From Cyrtodaria siliqua (taxonomy: Eukaryota; Mollusca; Bivalvia; Adapedonta; Hiatellidae), in the NCBI GenBank assembly GCA_037043455.1, contig JAWPHD010005118.1:106390-170389 (forward strand): a stretch of 64,000 bases of DNA, given 5' to 3'. Positions 26,901 to 41,900 of this stretch are shown piece by piece. The stretch's first letter is position 1. Every line of letters starts with the position of its first letter. Under the pieces are notes generated by a model, which was not told where the DNA came from, searched no databases, and worked only from the letters and a program-made list of their open reading frames with translations. A program made the position numbers and the translations under genes.

Positions 26901-29900
26901 AATCCATTCGAAACTGTTTCAGGAATGCAAGCAATAAAAATATGTTATGTGAAGGGACCAAACGCGATGGGATGTTACGGTATGTTACGGACAGCATGAT
27001 TCCTATATAGCCCCCATTTCACTTTGTGAAAGCGGGGGTATAAATATAGCATTTTACATTAAATCAAGAGTCGTAACTCAGGCGGTATTCAAATTGGTCT
27101 GAGCTTTCATCGATATTAAGACTCTGGCTAAGTTTGTAAAGAATCAGATGCAAAACGAAGGTGCTAGCGTGCTGACAAGGCAAAATTAGAGTTTTTAAAG
27201 ATCCATAACTCTGATGTTTATTATCCGCTAATAGTGGTTTGCGAAGCTATAGTTGATATTAGAGACCCTGGCCAAGTTTAGTAAAAATTGGACATAAAAT
27301 GGAAGTGTTAGAGTGCTGACATCAAAAAATTAGCGGACAACAGATGAAAGACTATGGCATAAGCCCCTTGGCTAGCAGAGTTAAAAAATATACTTACACT
27401 CAGTTGGTGGTGCTCTTGTTGTAGTGGTACGGTCTTCCGAGTAGTCACTTACGTTCACTTTAATGGCCTTTAACGACACATCACGCATTAAGCCCAAATT
27501 GTCTACATTATTGTAGATTGCAATACCTGCATTGACCGTCAAAGAACCATTTCCGAAAGAATCCTGTATGTCCTTCAAAATGATTGGTGTAACATTGAAA
27601 AACAGCAATGATGCAACAACATGCATGGCATCATCAATTGGTGGGAAACGTGAGCTGTCATACCTGTAAATGAAAAACAAAATTTCATTAAGGCCATACA
27701 GAATTATATGTTTGGTTCCAAGTTTCCAACTTACGATGTTTTAAGTGCCGACCCTAAACATGTTATGCCAATTTTTTTATTATATATACATGTATATACA
27801 TGTATTATGAATAATAAAAAAAATCCTTTCAAATAAAATGATGTTTCCAATCTGTTCTGTACCTGACATCAAAAACAAAGTTAGTTTATTAGGTTTTAAT
27901 AGTATTGAGTATGATTTAAAAAAATGAAGACAAAATATACAATAAAACATTTTTACAAATAATATATTTTCCCTACCTACTCGATAGTTTCTTAGCATGT
28001 AATAGAAACAAACATAACATTTTATTTGGTCTAACAAACATAAAATGCAGTGCATCACCAACAATTTGTGACTGGACAATGGTGTATGAAGATACTATAT
28101 TTGTGACAGGACAATGGTATATGGACAATACTATATTTGTGACAGGACAATGGTATATGTACAATACTATATCTGTGACAGGACAATGATATATGGACAA
28201 TACTATATCTGTGACATGAGAATAGGATATGGACAATACTATATCTGTGACAGGACAATGGTATATGGACAATACTATATCTGTGACATGAGAATAGGAT
28301 ATGGACAATACTATATTTGTGAAAGGACAATGGTATATGGACAATACTATATCTGTGACATGAGAATAGGATATGGACAATACTATATCTGTGACAGGAC
28401 AATGGTATATGGACAATACTATATTTGTGACATGAGAATAGGATATGGACAATACTATATCTGTGACAGGACAATAATATATGGACAATACTATATCTGT
28501 GACAGGACAATGGTATATGGACAATCCTATATTTGTGACATGAGAATAGGATATGGACAATACTATATCTGTGACAGGACAATGGTATATGGACAATACT
28601 ATATCTGTGACATGACAATGGTATATGGACAATACTATATCTGTGACAGGACAATGGTATATGGACAATACTATATCTGTGACATGACAATGATATATGG
28701 ACAATACTATATCTGTGACATGACAATGGTATATGGACAATACTATATCTGTGACAGGACAATAACATATGGACAATACCATATTTGTGACTGGACAATG
28801 TTATATGGACAATACCATATTTGTGACTGGACAATGGTATATGGACAATACCATATTTGTGACTGGACAATGGTATATGGACAATACCATATTTGTGACA
28901 GAACAATGGTATATGGACAATACCATATTTGTGACAGAACAATGGTATATGGACAATACCATATTTGTGACTGGACAATGGTATATGGACAATACCATAT
29001 TTGTGACAGAACAATGGTATATGGACAATATCATATTTGTGAGTGGACAATGGTATATGGACAATACCATATTTGTGACAGGACAATGGTATATGGACAA
29101 TACCATATTTGGGACTGGACAATGGTATATGGACATTACCATATTTGTGACAGGAGAATGATATATGGACAATACCATATGTGTGACAGCACAATGGTAT
29201 ATGGACAAAACCATATTTGTGACAGGACCATGATATATGGACAATACCATATATGTGACTGGACAATGGTATATGGACAATACCATAGTTGTGACAGGAC
29301 ATTGGTATATGGACAATACAATATTTGTGACTGGACAATGGTATATGGACAATACCATATTTTTGACAGGACAATGGTATATGGACAATACATATTTGTG
29401 ACTGGACAGTGGTATATGGATGGAAAATACCATATGTGTGACAGGACAATGGTATATGGACAACACTATATTTGTGACAGGACAATGGTATATGATCAAT
29501 ACCATATTTGTTACTGAACAATGATATATGGACAATACTACATCTGTGACAGGACAATGGTATATGGACAACACTATATTTGTGACAGGACAATGATATA
29601 TGGTCAATACCATATTTTTGACAGGACAATGGTATATGGACAACACTATATTTGTGACAGGACAATGGTATATGAACAATACCATATTTGTGACAGGACA
29701 ATGGGATATGGACAATACTATATCTGTGAATGACAATGGTATATGGTCAATACTATATTTGAGACTGGACAATGGTATATGGACAATACCATATTTGTGA
29801 CTGGACAATGGTATATGGACAATACCATATTTTTGACAGGACAATGGTATATGGACAACACTATATTTGTGACAGGACAATGGTATATGAACAATACCAT

Positions 29901-32900
29901 ATTTGTGACAGGACAATGGGATATGGACAATACTATATCTGTGAATGACAATGGTATATGGACAATACCATATTTGTGACTGGACAATGGTATATGGACA
30001 ATACCATATTTGTGACTGGACAATGGTATATGGACAATACCATATTTTTGACAGGACAATGGTATATGGACAACACTATATTTGTGACAGGACAATGGTA
30101 TATGAACAATACCATATTTGTGACAGGACAATGGGATATGGACAATACTATATCTGTGAATGACAATGGTATATGGACAATACCATACTTGTGACTGGAC
30201 AATGGTATATGGACAATACCATATTTGTGACTGGACAATGGTATATGGACAATACCATATTTTTGACAGGACAATGGTATATGGACAATACCCTATTTGT
30301 GACTGGACAATGGTATATGGATGGACAATAACATATTTGTGACAGGACAATGGTATATGGACAATACCATATTTGTGACTGAACAGTGGTATATGGATGC
30401 ACAATACCATATTTGTGACAGAACAATGGTATATGGACAACACTATATTTGTGACAGGACAATGGTATATGGACAATAAAATATTTGTGACAGGACAATG
30501 ATATATGGACAATACAATATTTGTGACAGGACAATGGTATATGGACAATACCATATTTGTGACTGGACAATGGTATATGGACAATACTATATTTGTGACA
30601 GGACAATGGTATATGGACAACATTATATTTGTGACAGGACAATGGTAAATGGTCAATACTATATTTGAGACTGGACAATGGTATATGAACAATACCATAT
30701 TTGTGACAGGACAATGGTATATGGACAATACTATATATGTGACAGGACAATGGTATATGGACAATACAATATTTGTGACAGGACAATGGTATATGGACAA
30801 GACCATATTTTTGACAAGACAATGGTGTATGGACAATACAATATTGTGACAGGACAATGGTATATGGACAATACTATATTTGTGACAGGGCAATGGTATA
30901 TGGACAATACTATATTTCTGACAGGACAATGGAATATGGACAATACAATATTTGTGACAGGACAATGGTAGATGGACAAGACCATAATTTTGACAGGACA
31001 ATGGTATATGGACAATACTTTATTTTTGACAGGACAATGGTATATGGACAATACCATATTTGTGACAGGACAATGGTATATGGACAATATCATATTTGTG
31101 ACAGAACAATGGTATATGCACAATACCATATTTGTGACAGGACAATGGTATATGGACAATACTATATTTGTGAGTGGACAATGGTATATGGACAATACCA
31201 TATTTGTGACAGGACAATGGTATATGGAAAATACCATATTTGTGACTGGACAATGGTATATGGACAATACCATGTTTGTGACAAGACAATGATATATGGA
31301 CAATACCATATTTGTGATAGGACAATGGTATATGCACAATACCATATTTGTGACAGGACAATGGTATATGGACAAGTCCATATTTTTGACAGGACAATGG
31401 TTTATGGACAATACTATATTTGTGATGCGACAATGGTATATGGACAATACTATATTTGTGACAGGACAATGGTATATGGACAATACCCTATTTGTGGCTG
31501 GACAATAGTATATTGACAATACCCTATTTGTGACTGGACAATGGTATATGGACAATACCATATTTGTGACTGGACAATGGTATATGGACAATACCATATT
31601 TTTGACAGGACAATGGTAAATGGACAATACCATATTTGTGACTGAACAGTGGTATATGGATGCACAATACCATATTTGTGACAGGACAATGGTATATGGA
31701 CAATACTATATTTGTGACAGGACAGTGGTATATGGATGGACAATATCATTGTGACAGGACGATGGTATATGGACAACACTATATTTGTGACAGGACAATG
31801 GTATATATTCAATACTATATTTGTGACAGGACAATGGTATATTGACAATACTATATATGTGACAGGACAATGGTATATGGACAATACAATATTTGTGACA
31901 GGACAATGGTATATGGACAAGACCATATTTTTGACAGGACAATGATATATGGACAATACAATATTTGTGACAGGACAATGGTATATGGACAATACTATAT
32001 TTGTGACAAGACAATGGTATATGGACAATACAATATTTCTGACAGGACAATGGTATATGGACAATACAATATTTGTGACAGGACAATGGTATATGGACAA
32101 GACCATATTTTTGACAGGACAATGGTGTATGGACAATACAATATTTGTGACAGGACAATGGTATATGGACAATACTATATTTGTGACAGGACAATGGTAT
32201 ATGGACAATACTATATTTCTGACAGGACAATGATATATGGACAATACTATATTTCTGACAGAACAATGGTATATGGACAATACAATATTTGTGACGGGAC
32301 AATGGTATATGGGCAAGACCATATTTTTGACAGGACAATGGTATATGGACAATACTATATTTGTGATGGGACAATGGTACATGGACAATACTATATTTGT
32401 GACAGGACAATGGTATATGGACATTACCATATTTGTGACGGGACAATTGTATATGGACAATACCATATTTTTGACAGGACAATGGTATATGGACAATACC
32501 ATATTTGTGACAGGACAATGGTATATGGACAATACCATATTTGTGACAAGACAATGGTATATGGACAATACTATATTTGTGACAGGACAATGGTATATGC
32601 ACAATACCATATTTGTGACAGGACAATGGTATATGGATAATACTATATTTGTGACAGGACATTGGTATATGGACAATACTATATTTGTGACAAGACAATG
32701 GTATATGGACAATACTATATTTGTGACATGACAATGGTATATGCACAATACCATATTTGTGACAGGACAATGGTATATGGATAATACTATATTTGTGACA
32801 GGACAATGGTATATGGACAATACTATATTTGTGACAGGACAATGGTATATGGACAATACCGTATTTGTGACAGGACAATGGTATATGGACAAAACTATAT

Positions 32901-35900
32901 TTGTGACAGAACAATGGTATAGTGTCAATACCAGATTTATGACTGGACAATGATATATGGACAATACCAGATTTGTGACAATTCCATATGCCCATATGCC
33001 TTGTCCATATGTAATATTTGTTCTATTGAGCAACTTACTGAAAATTGCTAATAAAACATCGAAGGAACCGGGATGATACATCTGGAGCTAGACTTGAATT
33101 TGTATAAATCTGTTCCATCTGAAATAAATACAACTGAAATATGTAAATCATTGAACCAGGAATAACACATTTTAAAATTAATATAAGAGTGTCATTTGGA
33201 GTTGTCAGTTCCGGCAGAAGATGAACATTGATCATTGAATTGGATTGTATAGTCGCACCAACAGCTAATGTCTTTCTAGCTTCCATTTGTGGAGGAAGAC
33301 CCCAGGTGCCTTTCCGGGCAGCTGTCGTGCACGGACGGGCAATTGTCGTGCATGGACGGGCACCTGGGAAGAACCACCAAAATTCCGCAGGCCAGCTGGA
33401 TAGCTTCCTCGTTTAAAGATTCCTGGTCCCATGATGTCTTGAACCCACAGTGTTGAGGGGTAAGTGATTTCAAGTCAGAGACTCTAACCATTCGGCCATG
33501 GAAACCACTAACAGAAGATGAAGACACAGTTGCTGACTATGTCAAAGACGACCCATAGCTGGCAGCAATGGAGAGAAACTAAGAGTCAAGTTCAAGCTCA
33601 TTTGCAGCTCATATGTCATTGAACTTTACAACCCAGTATACAACAGGGTCCCAAGTTTGGTCAATCTGATGCATACAAGACAAATACACTGCTGAACGTA
33701 AAATCTTATCAGGAATTTTACAAAGTAAACAACCTGTTATAGTTAATGTCAAGTTAAATTGTAGAACTGCTAAAGTCAAGTTCAATACTAGAACTGCTAA
33801 TATCAAGGTCAATTCTAGAACTGCTAATATCAAGGTCAGTTCTAAAACTGCTAATATCAAGGTCAATTCTATAACTGCTAATATCAAGGTCAATTCTAGA
33901 ACTGCTAATATCAAGGTCAGTTCTAAAACTGCTAATATCAAGGTCAATTCTATAACTGCTAATATCAAGGTCAATTCTATAACTGCTAATATCAAGGTCA
34001 GTTCTAAAACTGCTAATATCAAGGTCAATTCTAGAACTGCTAATATCAAGGTCAATTCTAGAACTGCTAATATCAAGGTCAGTTCTAAAACTGCTAATAT
34101 CAAGGTCAATTCTAGAACTGCTAATATCAAGGTCAATTCTAGAACTGCTAATATCAAGGTCAGTTCTAAAACTGCTAATATCAAGGTCAATTCTATAACT
34201 GCTAATATCAAGGTCAATTCTATAACTGCTAATATCAAGGTCAGTTCTAAAACTGCTAATATCAAGGTCAATTCTAGAACTGCTAATATCAAGGTCAATT
34301 CTATAACTGCTAATATCAAGGTCAATTCTATAACTGCTAATATCAAGGTCAGTTCTAAAACTGCTAATATCAAGGTCAATTCTAGAACTGCTAATATCAA
34401 GGTCAGTTCTAGAACTCCTAATATCAAGGTCAATTCTAGAACTGCTAATATCAAGGTCAATTATATAACTGCTAATATCAAGGTCAATTCTATAACTGCT
34501 AATATCAAGGTCAGTTCTAAAACTGCTAATATCAAGGTCAATTCTATAACTGCTAATATCAAGCTCAATTCTATAACTGCTAATATGAAGGTCAATTCTA
34601 GAACTGCTAATATCAAGGTCAATCATAGAACTGCTTATATCAAGGTCAATTGTATAATTGCTAATATCAAGATCAATTTTAGAAATGCTAATATGAGGGT
34701 CAATTCTAGAATTGCTAATAATATTATCAAGGTCAATTGTAGTATTTTTAATGTCAAGGTCAACTGTATAATTGTTATATATCAAGGTCAATTGTACAAC
34801 TTTTAATGTCAAGGTCAATTGTAGAACTGATAATGGCAAGGTCAATTGTAGGTAGAACTGCTAATGTCAAGGTCAGTTGTAGAACTGCTAATGTCAATGT
34901 CAGTTGTATAACTCCTAATGTCAAGGTCAATTGTAGAAATGCTAATGTCAAGGTCAACTGTAGAATTGCTAATGTTAAGGTCAATTGTAGAACTGCTTAT
35001 ATCAAAGCCAACTGTAGAAATGCTAATATCAAGGTCAATTGAAGAACTGCTAATGTCAATTGTAGAACTGCTAATGTCAAGGTCAATTCTAGAACTGCTA
35101 ATATCAAGGTCAATTGCAGAAATGCTAATATCAAGGTCAACTGTAGAACTGCTAATATCAAGGTCAATTGTAGAACTTCTAATGTCAAGGTCAATTTTAG
35201 AACTGCTAATGTCAAGGTCAATTCTAGAGCTGCTCTGCTAACTTGAAATGCATCACCAAATTCAACGTTTAGTTAATCTAGTGCATGAAAAATAAAATTT
35301 AACACAAAATAAATACCAAACAACTGAGTTATGATCCATGATTTGTGGAACTGCACTTCGGAAATTAGCTAAGTATCCAATATACAATAATGCAAGATGG
35401 GTGTTTCTAGTTATTTAGTGCTTCAATACAAAACCTTTGACTTAAAACAGACAAAAGTTTATGACCTTTAAAAGTCAAGGTCAATGTCATTTGTAGAACT
35501 GGTCTGCATAATTTAGCTGTACTAACCATTATAAAACTATATGATCCAAGTTTGTTGATTTTCAGTGCCTGTAGTTCCTCAACAAGAGTCTCCAGATGGC
35601 CTACATCACTCTACTGAATTTTCCTTATCTAAACCCCTTTTTCTGGCGCGGTAAATCAAAATAGCAATATACGATGAATAACCCTTTTGTGTTTGTCATG
35701 CCTCTTTGCCCCAAATGGGTCTCTATTTCAATTTTTTTTTTGTATTACTGCATTCTGGGAATGCTATACTTCCTGTTTGACTTTTCCATCTACTTTTAAA
35801 ACTTTCTTGAGCATCCGTGGCCAGGATGGTAAAGACGCTGCATCTAAAACGTTCTTGCCTCTCGCCGCTATGGGTCAAATCCCACTGGGAGCTCGACTTG

Positions 35901-38900
35901 TCAAGCGAGAAAGTGTTGCAGACGATGGGAGGTATCCAATACTGGTTTCACACAGGAAAAATGGGGTGGTTTGCCTCTACCACAAAAAAAACAATGAATG
36001 TCATATATGTCCTAACATGTGCTAAAATGATGTAAAACACCCTTCAAATAAAATATTAAAAATTTTGTTAACCCAATGTATAAAGACTATCTAACTGCTT
36101 ACCGCTGCACAGAGTTTACTTTCATAATCCATAAATTCTTTAGAATTCCTGTCATTATACCCTGCTTTATTTAGTGCACCAAATGCACCCATAGTGTAGT
36201 TAACAATCCAGCCATCTGTAAGACATATTGGTAAGTTTACAATCTAGCCATCTGTAACATATACTGATAAGTTAACAATCCAGCCATCTGTAACACATAC
36301 TGACCCGATAACAATCAAGCCATCTGTAACACATATTGACAAGTTAACAATCCAGCCATCTGTAAAACATATTGACAAGTTAAAAATCCAGCAATCTGTA
36401 ACACATATTGACCAGTTAACATTTAACAATCCATCCATCTGTAACATAAACTGATAAGATAATAATCCAGCCATCTGTAACACATATTGACAAGTTAACA
36501 ATCCAGCCATCTGTAATGCATATTGATAAGTTAACAATCCAGCCATCTGTAACACATATTGACCAGTTAACAGTTAACAATCCAGCCATATGTAACATAT
36601 ACTGATAAGATAATAATCCAGCCATCTGTAACACATATTGACAAGTTAACAATCCAGCCATCTGTAACACATATTGATAAGTTAACAATCCAGCCATCTG
36701 TAACACATACTGACAATCCAGCAATCTTTAACAGATACTGGTAAGTTAAGAATCCAGCCATATGTAAGACATATTGACAAGTTAACAATCCAGCCATATG
36801 TAACACATATTGACCAGTTAACAATCCAGTCATCTGTAACACATATTGACAAGTTAACAATCCAGCCATCTGTAACACATATTGACAAGTTAGAAATCCA
36901 TTCATCTGTAACAGATACTGGTAAGTTAACAATCCAGCCATCTGTAACACATATTGACAAGTTAACAATCAAGCCATCTTTAACACACACTGACAAGTTA
37001 ACAATCCAGCAATCTGTAACACATATTGACAAGTTAACAATCCAGTCATCTGTAACAGATACTGGTAACTTAAGAATCCAGCCATATGTAACACATATTG
37101 ACAAGTTAACAATCCAGCCATATGTAACAACATATATTGACCAGTTAACAATCCAGTCATCTGTAACACATATTGACAAGTTCACAATCCAGCCATCTGT
37201 AACACATATTGACAAGTTAATAATCCGGTTATCTGTAACAGATACTGGTAAGTTAACAATCCAGCCATCTGTAACACATATTGACAAGTTAACAATCCAG
37301 TCAACTGTAACACATATTGATAAGTTAACAATCCAGCCATCTGTAACATATACTGACAAGTTAACAATCCCACAATCTGTAACACATATTGCCAAGTTAA
37401 CAATCCAGTCATCTGTAATAGATACTGGTAAGTTAAGAATCCAGTCATATGTAACACATATTGACAAGTTAACAATCCAGCCATCTGTAACACATATTGA
37501 CAAGTTAACAATCCAGTCATCTGTAACAGATACTGACAAGTTAACAATTCCACAATCTGTAACACATATTGCCAAGTTAACAATCCAGTCATCTGTAATA
37601 GATACTGGTAAGTTAAGAATCCAGCCATATGTAACTCATATTGACAAGTTAACAATCCAGCCATATGTAACATATATTGACAAGTTAACAATCCAGCCAT
37701 GTGTAACATATTAAAAAGTTAACAATCCAGTCATCTGTAACAGATACTGGTAAGTAAAGAATCCAGCCATATGTAACTCATATTGACAAGTTAACAATTC
37801 AGCCATCTGTAACACATATTGACTAGTTAACAATCCAGTCATCTGTAACACATATTGACAAGTTAACAATCAAGCCATCTGTAACACATATTGACCAGTT
37901 AACAATCCAGTCATCTGTAACACATATTGACAAGTTAACAATCCAGCCATCTGTAACACATATTGACACATTAACAATCCAATCATCTGTAACAGATACT
38001 GGTAAGTTAACAATCCACCCATCTGTAACACATATTGACAAGTTAACAATCCAGTCATCTGTAACATATATTGATAAGATAACAATCCAGCCATCAGTAA
38101 CACATATTGACAAGTTCACAATCCAGTAATCTGTAATAGATACTGGTAAGTTAAGAATCCAGTCATATGTAACACATATTGACAAGTTAACAATCCAGCC
38201 ATATGTAACATATATTGACAAGTTAACAATCCAGTCATCTGTAACAGATACTGGTAAGTTAAGAATCCAGCCATATGTAACTCATATTGATAAGTTAACA
38301 ATCTTGCCATCTGTAACACAAACTGACAAGTTAACAATCCAGCCATCTGTAACACATATTGACAAGTTAACAATCCAGCCATCTGTAACATATATTGATA
38401 AGTTAACAATCCTGCCATCTGTAACACAAACTGACAAGTTAACAATCCAGCCATCTGTAACACATATTGATAAATAGCATGATGTGTACTGCTAAGTTCA
38501 AATGCTTTAAATATACCAATATTCTCTCTTTTCTTCACAAGGTCAAAATCTGATACTGTAAAATCACTATAATTATGTGTGTAGAATCCACCTTCATTCA
38601 TTTCATGGTTGGCCCCAAGCGCAAAATCAAATGTTTTATGTTCAAAAATGTTACTGTTGTATACAAATTAATGGCTTACACTTGTTACCAATATATAAAT
38701 GCAATACTATGGATATAGATAACCATGAGTGTGCCTTACATAAAACACCATTCATTTATTGTTTGCAGTATTGATAATATTGCATTTATATGACAATAAT
38801 AAATGTGTCAGTCAAACAGCAAACAAATGACGTAATTACCGGAAAGCCCTGACAATAGTGAGGCCGTATTGTTCATTGAAAATGAGTTGGATTTTTTCAA

Positions 38901-41900
38901 AACCAGAAATTTTTGAATTTATATACCTTCCAAATTGTCAATTTGGAAAGAATCGCGAAATTAAATGCCAATCAAATAAAATGATTTTGCAGTATAAATG
39001 ACTAATATTTTTTCAATGAAAAAAAAGCCCCAGATGACGGATGCCATGAAATAAACGTAGCTATAGATGCTGTAGACAGAACTATGATTAATGTACAAAC
39101 ATAAACGAGAGTAATCCAACTGACCATAGACAATTCCATATTGAACAAGTGAGTCGTAATACACGAGTACATCTCCAACACGGTTTCCGATATAACCGTT
39201 ATATGTCTCACGTTCGGTTCCGTCAAATATAAGTTCAGAAACTTCCATCTGTAATGTCCCAGGGTCAAACTGTTGACTGAAGGCAAGCGAGAAGTCCATC
39301 TCTGTAAAGTTTATTCCTTGCCTGAAGGCAGACATATCATAGTTATTATTCATAACTTTCACATGACATCATCAAAACAATTTGACCAATCAAACACCTC
39401 CACATTCTGGTAGGGGGTAAACTTGGTGTTTAACGTTGATGCTCAACTGACTTTAGCCCTTTATAAAACTAATTTGTAGTGATAATTATATTAAAAGCTT
39501 TATTTTTTGTGTACAGCTATTTTATCTTCTTGAGAACTCTGATTTCAAAGCACCAATATGGATACATTTAATTTAAATTATTGTCTATTTGTTTTTTTAT
39601 ATAGAGACCGAGGATTAAGTCCGAATAAACGCCTTTATTTTCACCTACAGAATATCTCAACATCTCAAAAATTTGTAACTAATGACAGCATGTGAAAGTT
39701 ATGAATATATACAGAAAATATGTAAAACTGTGATTTTTAAGAGAAAAGCCAAATATGATGATATTTAATTTATTTAAACAGCTTTTCATAACATTTCTTG
39801 TAAGTTTTTTATAACATTTGTTGTTTGAAAAAAAAAACAAAAAAAAAACACCCCATTTTGCTTTTCATTATAAATCTTATGATTTTTTTTATCAAATCAA
39901 TGAATGTTACAGAGAGGAGTTTGTAGGAAAAGTAAAGGTGCCACGTGATATTTTGGCTACTTCGCTGTTTCAGATATGAAGTTTTCTATGTTTATTATTA
40001 GGTCAATGGAGCTTTAAAGGCACTAACACATCAAATAGCGACAACATTACACTAAACAATTATTTATCCAAACCCTATCCAGGTGTTCAGGTCATAGAAT
40101 ACTGTACATGTGCCGATTAAAAGTATTTTTTTTAATTCAGAGTACATAAAATACCTGTGATTAAATATGCGAAAAATGAATTATGAGTTGGTAACTCTTA
40201 ATTCAAAGCTCCAGTTTTGGTGTTTGGGCCGGCAGGTTCAAGATGTTTATACTGTTTCTATAAAGTTTGGATTCTCAAAATATGTAAGTTATATATATAC
40301 CTCATCGTCAGTAGGTTTAGAAACGATGAACACATGTTGTAAAATGTGGTTGTTGTTGGTGAGATAGCTATTTTAAGTGGGTAGGTGTTGTCACAATATG
40401 AAGTACATTCTTTCATGCGTAGTTAATTGGCATGGTTGGAATATATTGTATAAACTAGAACTATCACTGAAGGTGATGAAGACCCCCACTTTTTTAATAG
40501 CCGATGGGAATGGGGGTAATCAAGAACAATAAAGGTCAAAAATACAAGTTAATTTTTCAATGTGAACAAAAATCCTAAGCTAAAGGAAGGTCCATAATTT
40601 TGTCAAATATTGCGGAATCGAAAATCTCTGAAACAGAGACACAGGATATCATTACGTGTGAACTGTATGCCAAGTGTGATAACAATCCATGGACACTTTT
40701 GAAGTGAAAGCCACATCAAGTTCCTTATACAATATTAGAGTGGAAAATTCAAACAAAGGGCCATAATTCTGCAACAAATTAGGCAATCAACTATTTGTGA
40801 TGTAGAGGGACATAAGGTCATCAGTTGTTAAGTGTATATAAGTTTGGGAAATAAACCATTTTGTGACAGTCTTACCTGAATGCATCCACAGTACAGCGCA
40901 CAAATGATGGGTATTGAACTAGCAGAGACTGAACCTAGAATTAAACATTAAAACATATCTATATTATATCACTCTTAGTAGTAATATAGTTTGTACAAAT
41001 CTACTCTATTTTGACAATGTTTGAGAGAAAACCAGAAAACGTCTTAAAACAAGAATATCTGTAGAACCGATGGATGCTCTCCGAAATGTATTCTCAACTT
41101 ATCATATGGCCTTGTATCACCAAGCACTTTTCAATTTGCAGTTCCATTAGTAGTTTATGCTCCAGATAAAAAATCTAAGTATAAAGTTACAAAGGGCAAT
41201 AACTCTAATTTGAATGATGACAGAGTTATGGTTCTTGACTCTGCACTTTACCTCATGCCCTCTACCATTGTGTGAAGTTTCATTGCAGTCCCATCAGTAG
41301 TTTTGAAGACATGCTCCAGACAAAAAGTCTAAGTATAAAATTACAAAGGGCAATAACTCTAATTTGAATGAAGACAGAGTTACAGTTTTTGCATTCTGCA
41401 CTTTCTCTCAAAGCCCTCTATCACTAGCGAAGTTTCATTGCAGTCCCATCAGTAGTTTTGAAGATATGCTCCGGACAAAAATTCTAAGTAAAATATTATA
41501 AAGGGCAATAACTCTAATTTGAATGAAGACAGAGGTAAGGTTCTTACACTCTGCACTTCCTCTCATTGCCCTCTATCATTGTGTAAAGTTTCAGCGCAGT
41601 CCCATCAGTAGGTTTGAAGATATACTCCGGACAAGAAAGTGTGACGGACACACAGACACACGGACAAAGCTGCAACTATATGCTCGCCCTTCGGGGAGCA
41701 TAATAATCCCAAAATACCAGAATAAACTGCATCAGAAATAATTGCCAATATTTCTACAGCATTTCTTCAAATATGGATAAATCTGTGTTTAACCTACAAC
41801 AGCTGATATATCCTGTCATGTGTGAATAAGTTGGCTAGAAAAGCTCTCACAGCTTAAGCTGATTGTGTGACTCAATATGTGTGTAATAATGGATGCATAT

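Noticed and set aside
27500..27560. NGSLTV in exon A4 as a SEA self-cleavage site
   Set aside because: By alignment it lies after the helix of the module, not in the strand 2-3 loop where cleavage occurs.
28055..33081. Long ORFs (up to ~548 codons) on both strands in the 36-bp array
   Set aside because: The period is a multiple of three and stops are rare, so most frames stay open. The peptides are pure 12-residue repeats with no start context or splice logic.
33039..33081. Exon starting at MYHPGSF in another frame
   Set aside because: The upstream acceptor TATTTCAG gives the full C exon in the frame and phases shared by all other C exons.
33609..34845. 283- and 363-codon minus-strand ORFs rich in Leu/Ile or Asp/Ser
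   Set aside because: By-products of the 27-bp array; two overlapping frames are open over the same bases.
36244..38221. 12-residue repeat protein read in frame into exon B4
   Set aside because: The unit next to the exon has TAG in frame and each unit has its own acceptor; intron origin is the simpler reading.
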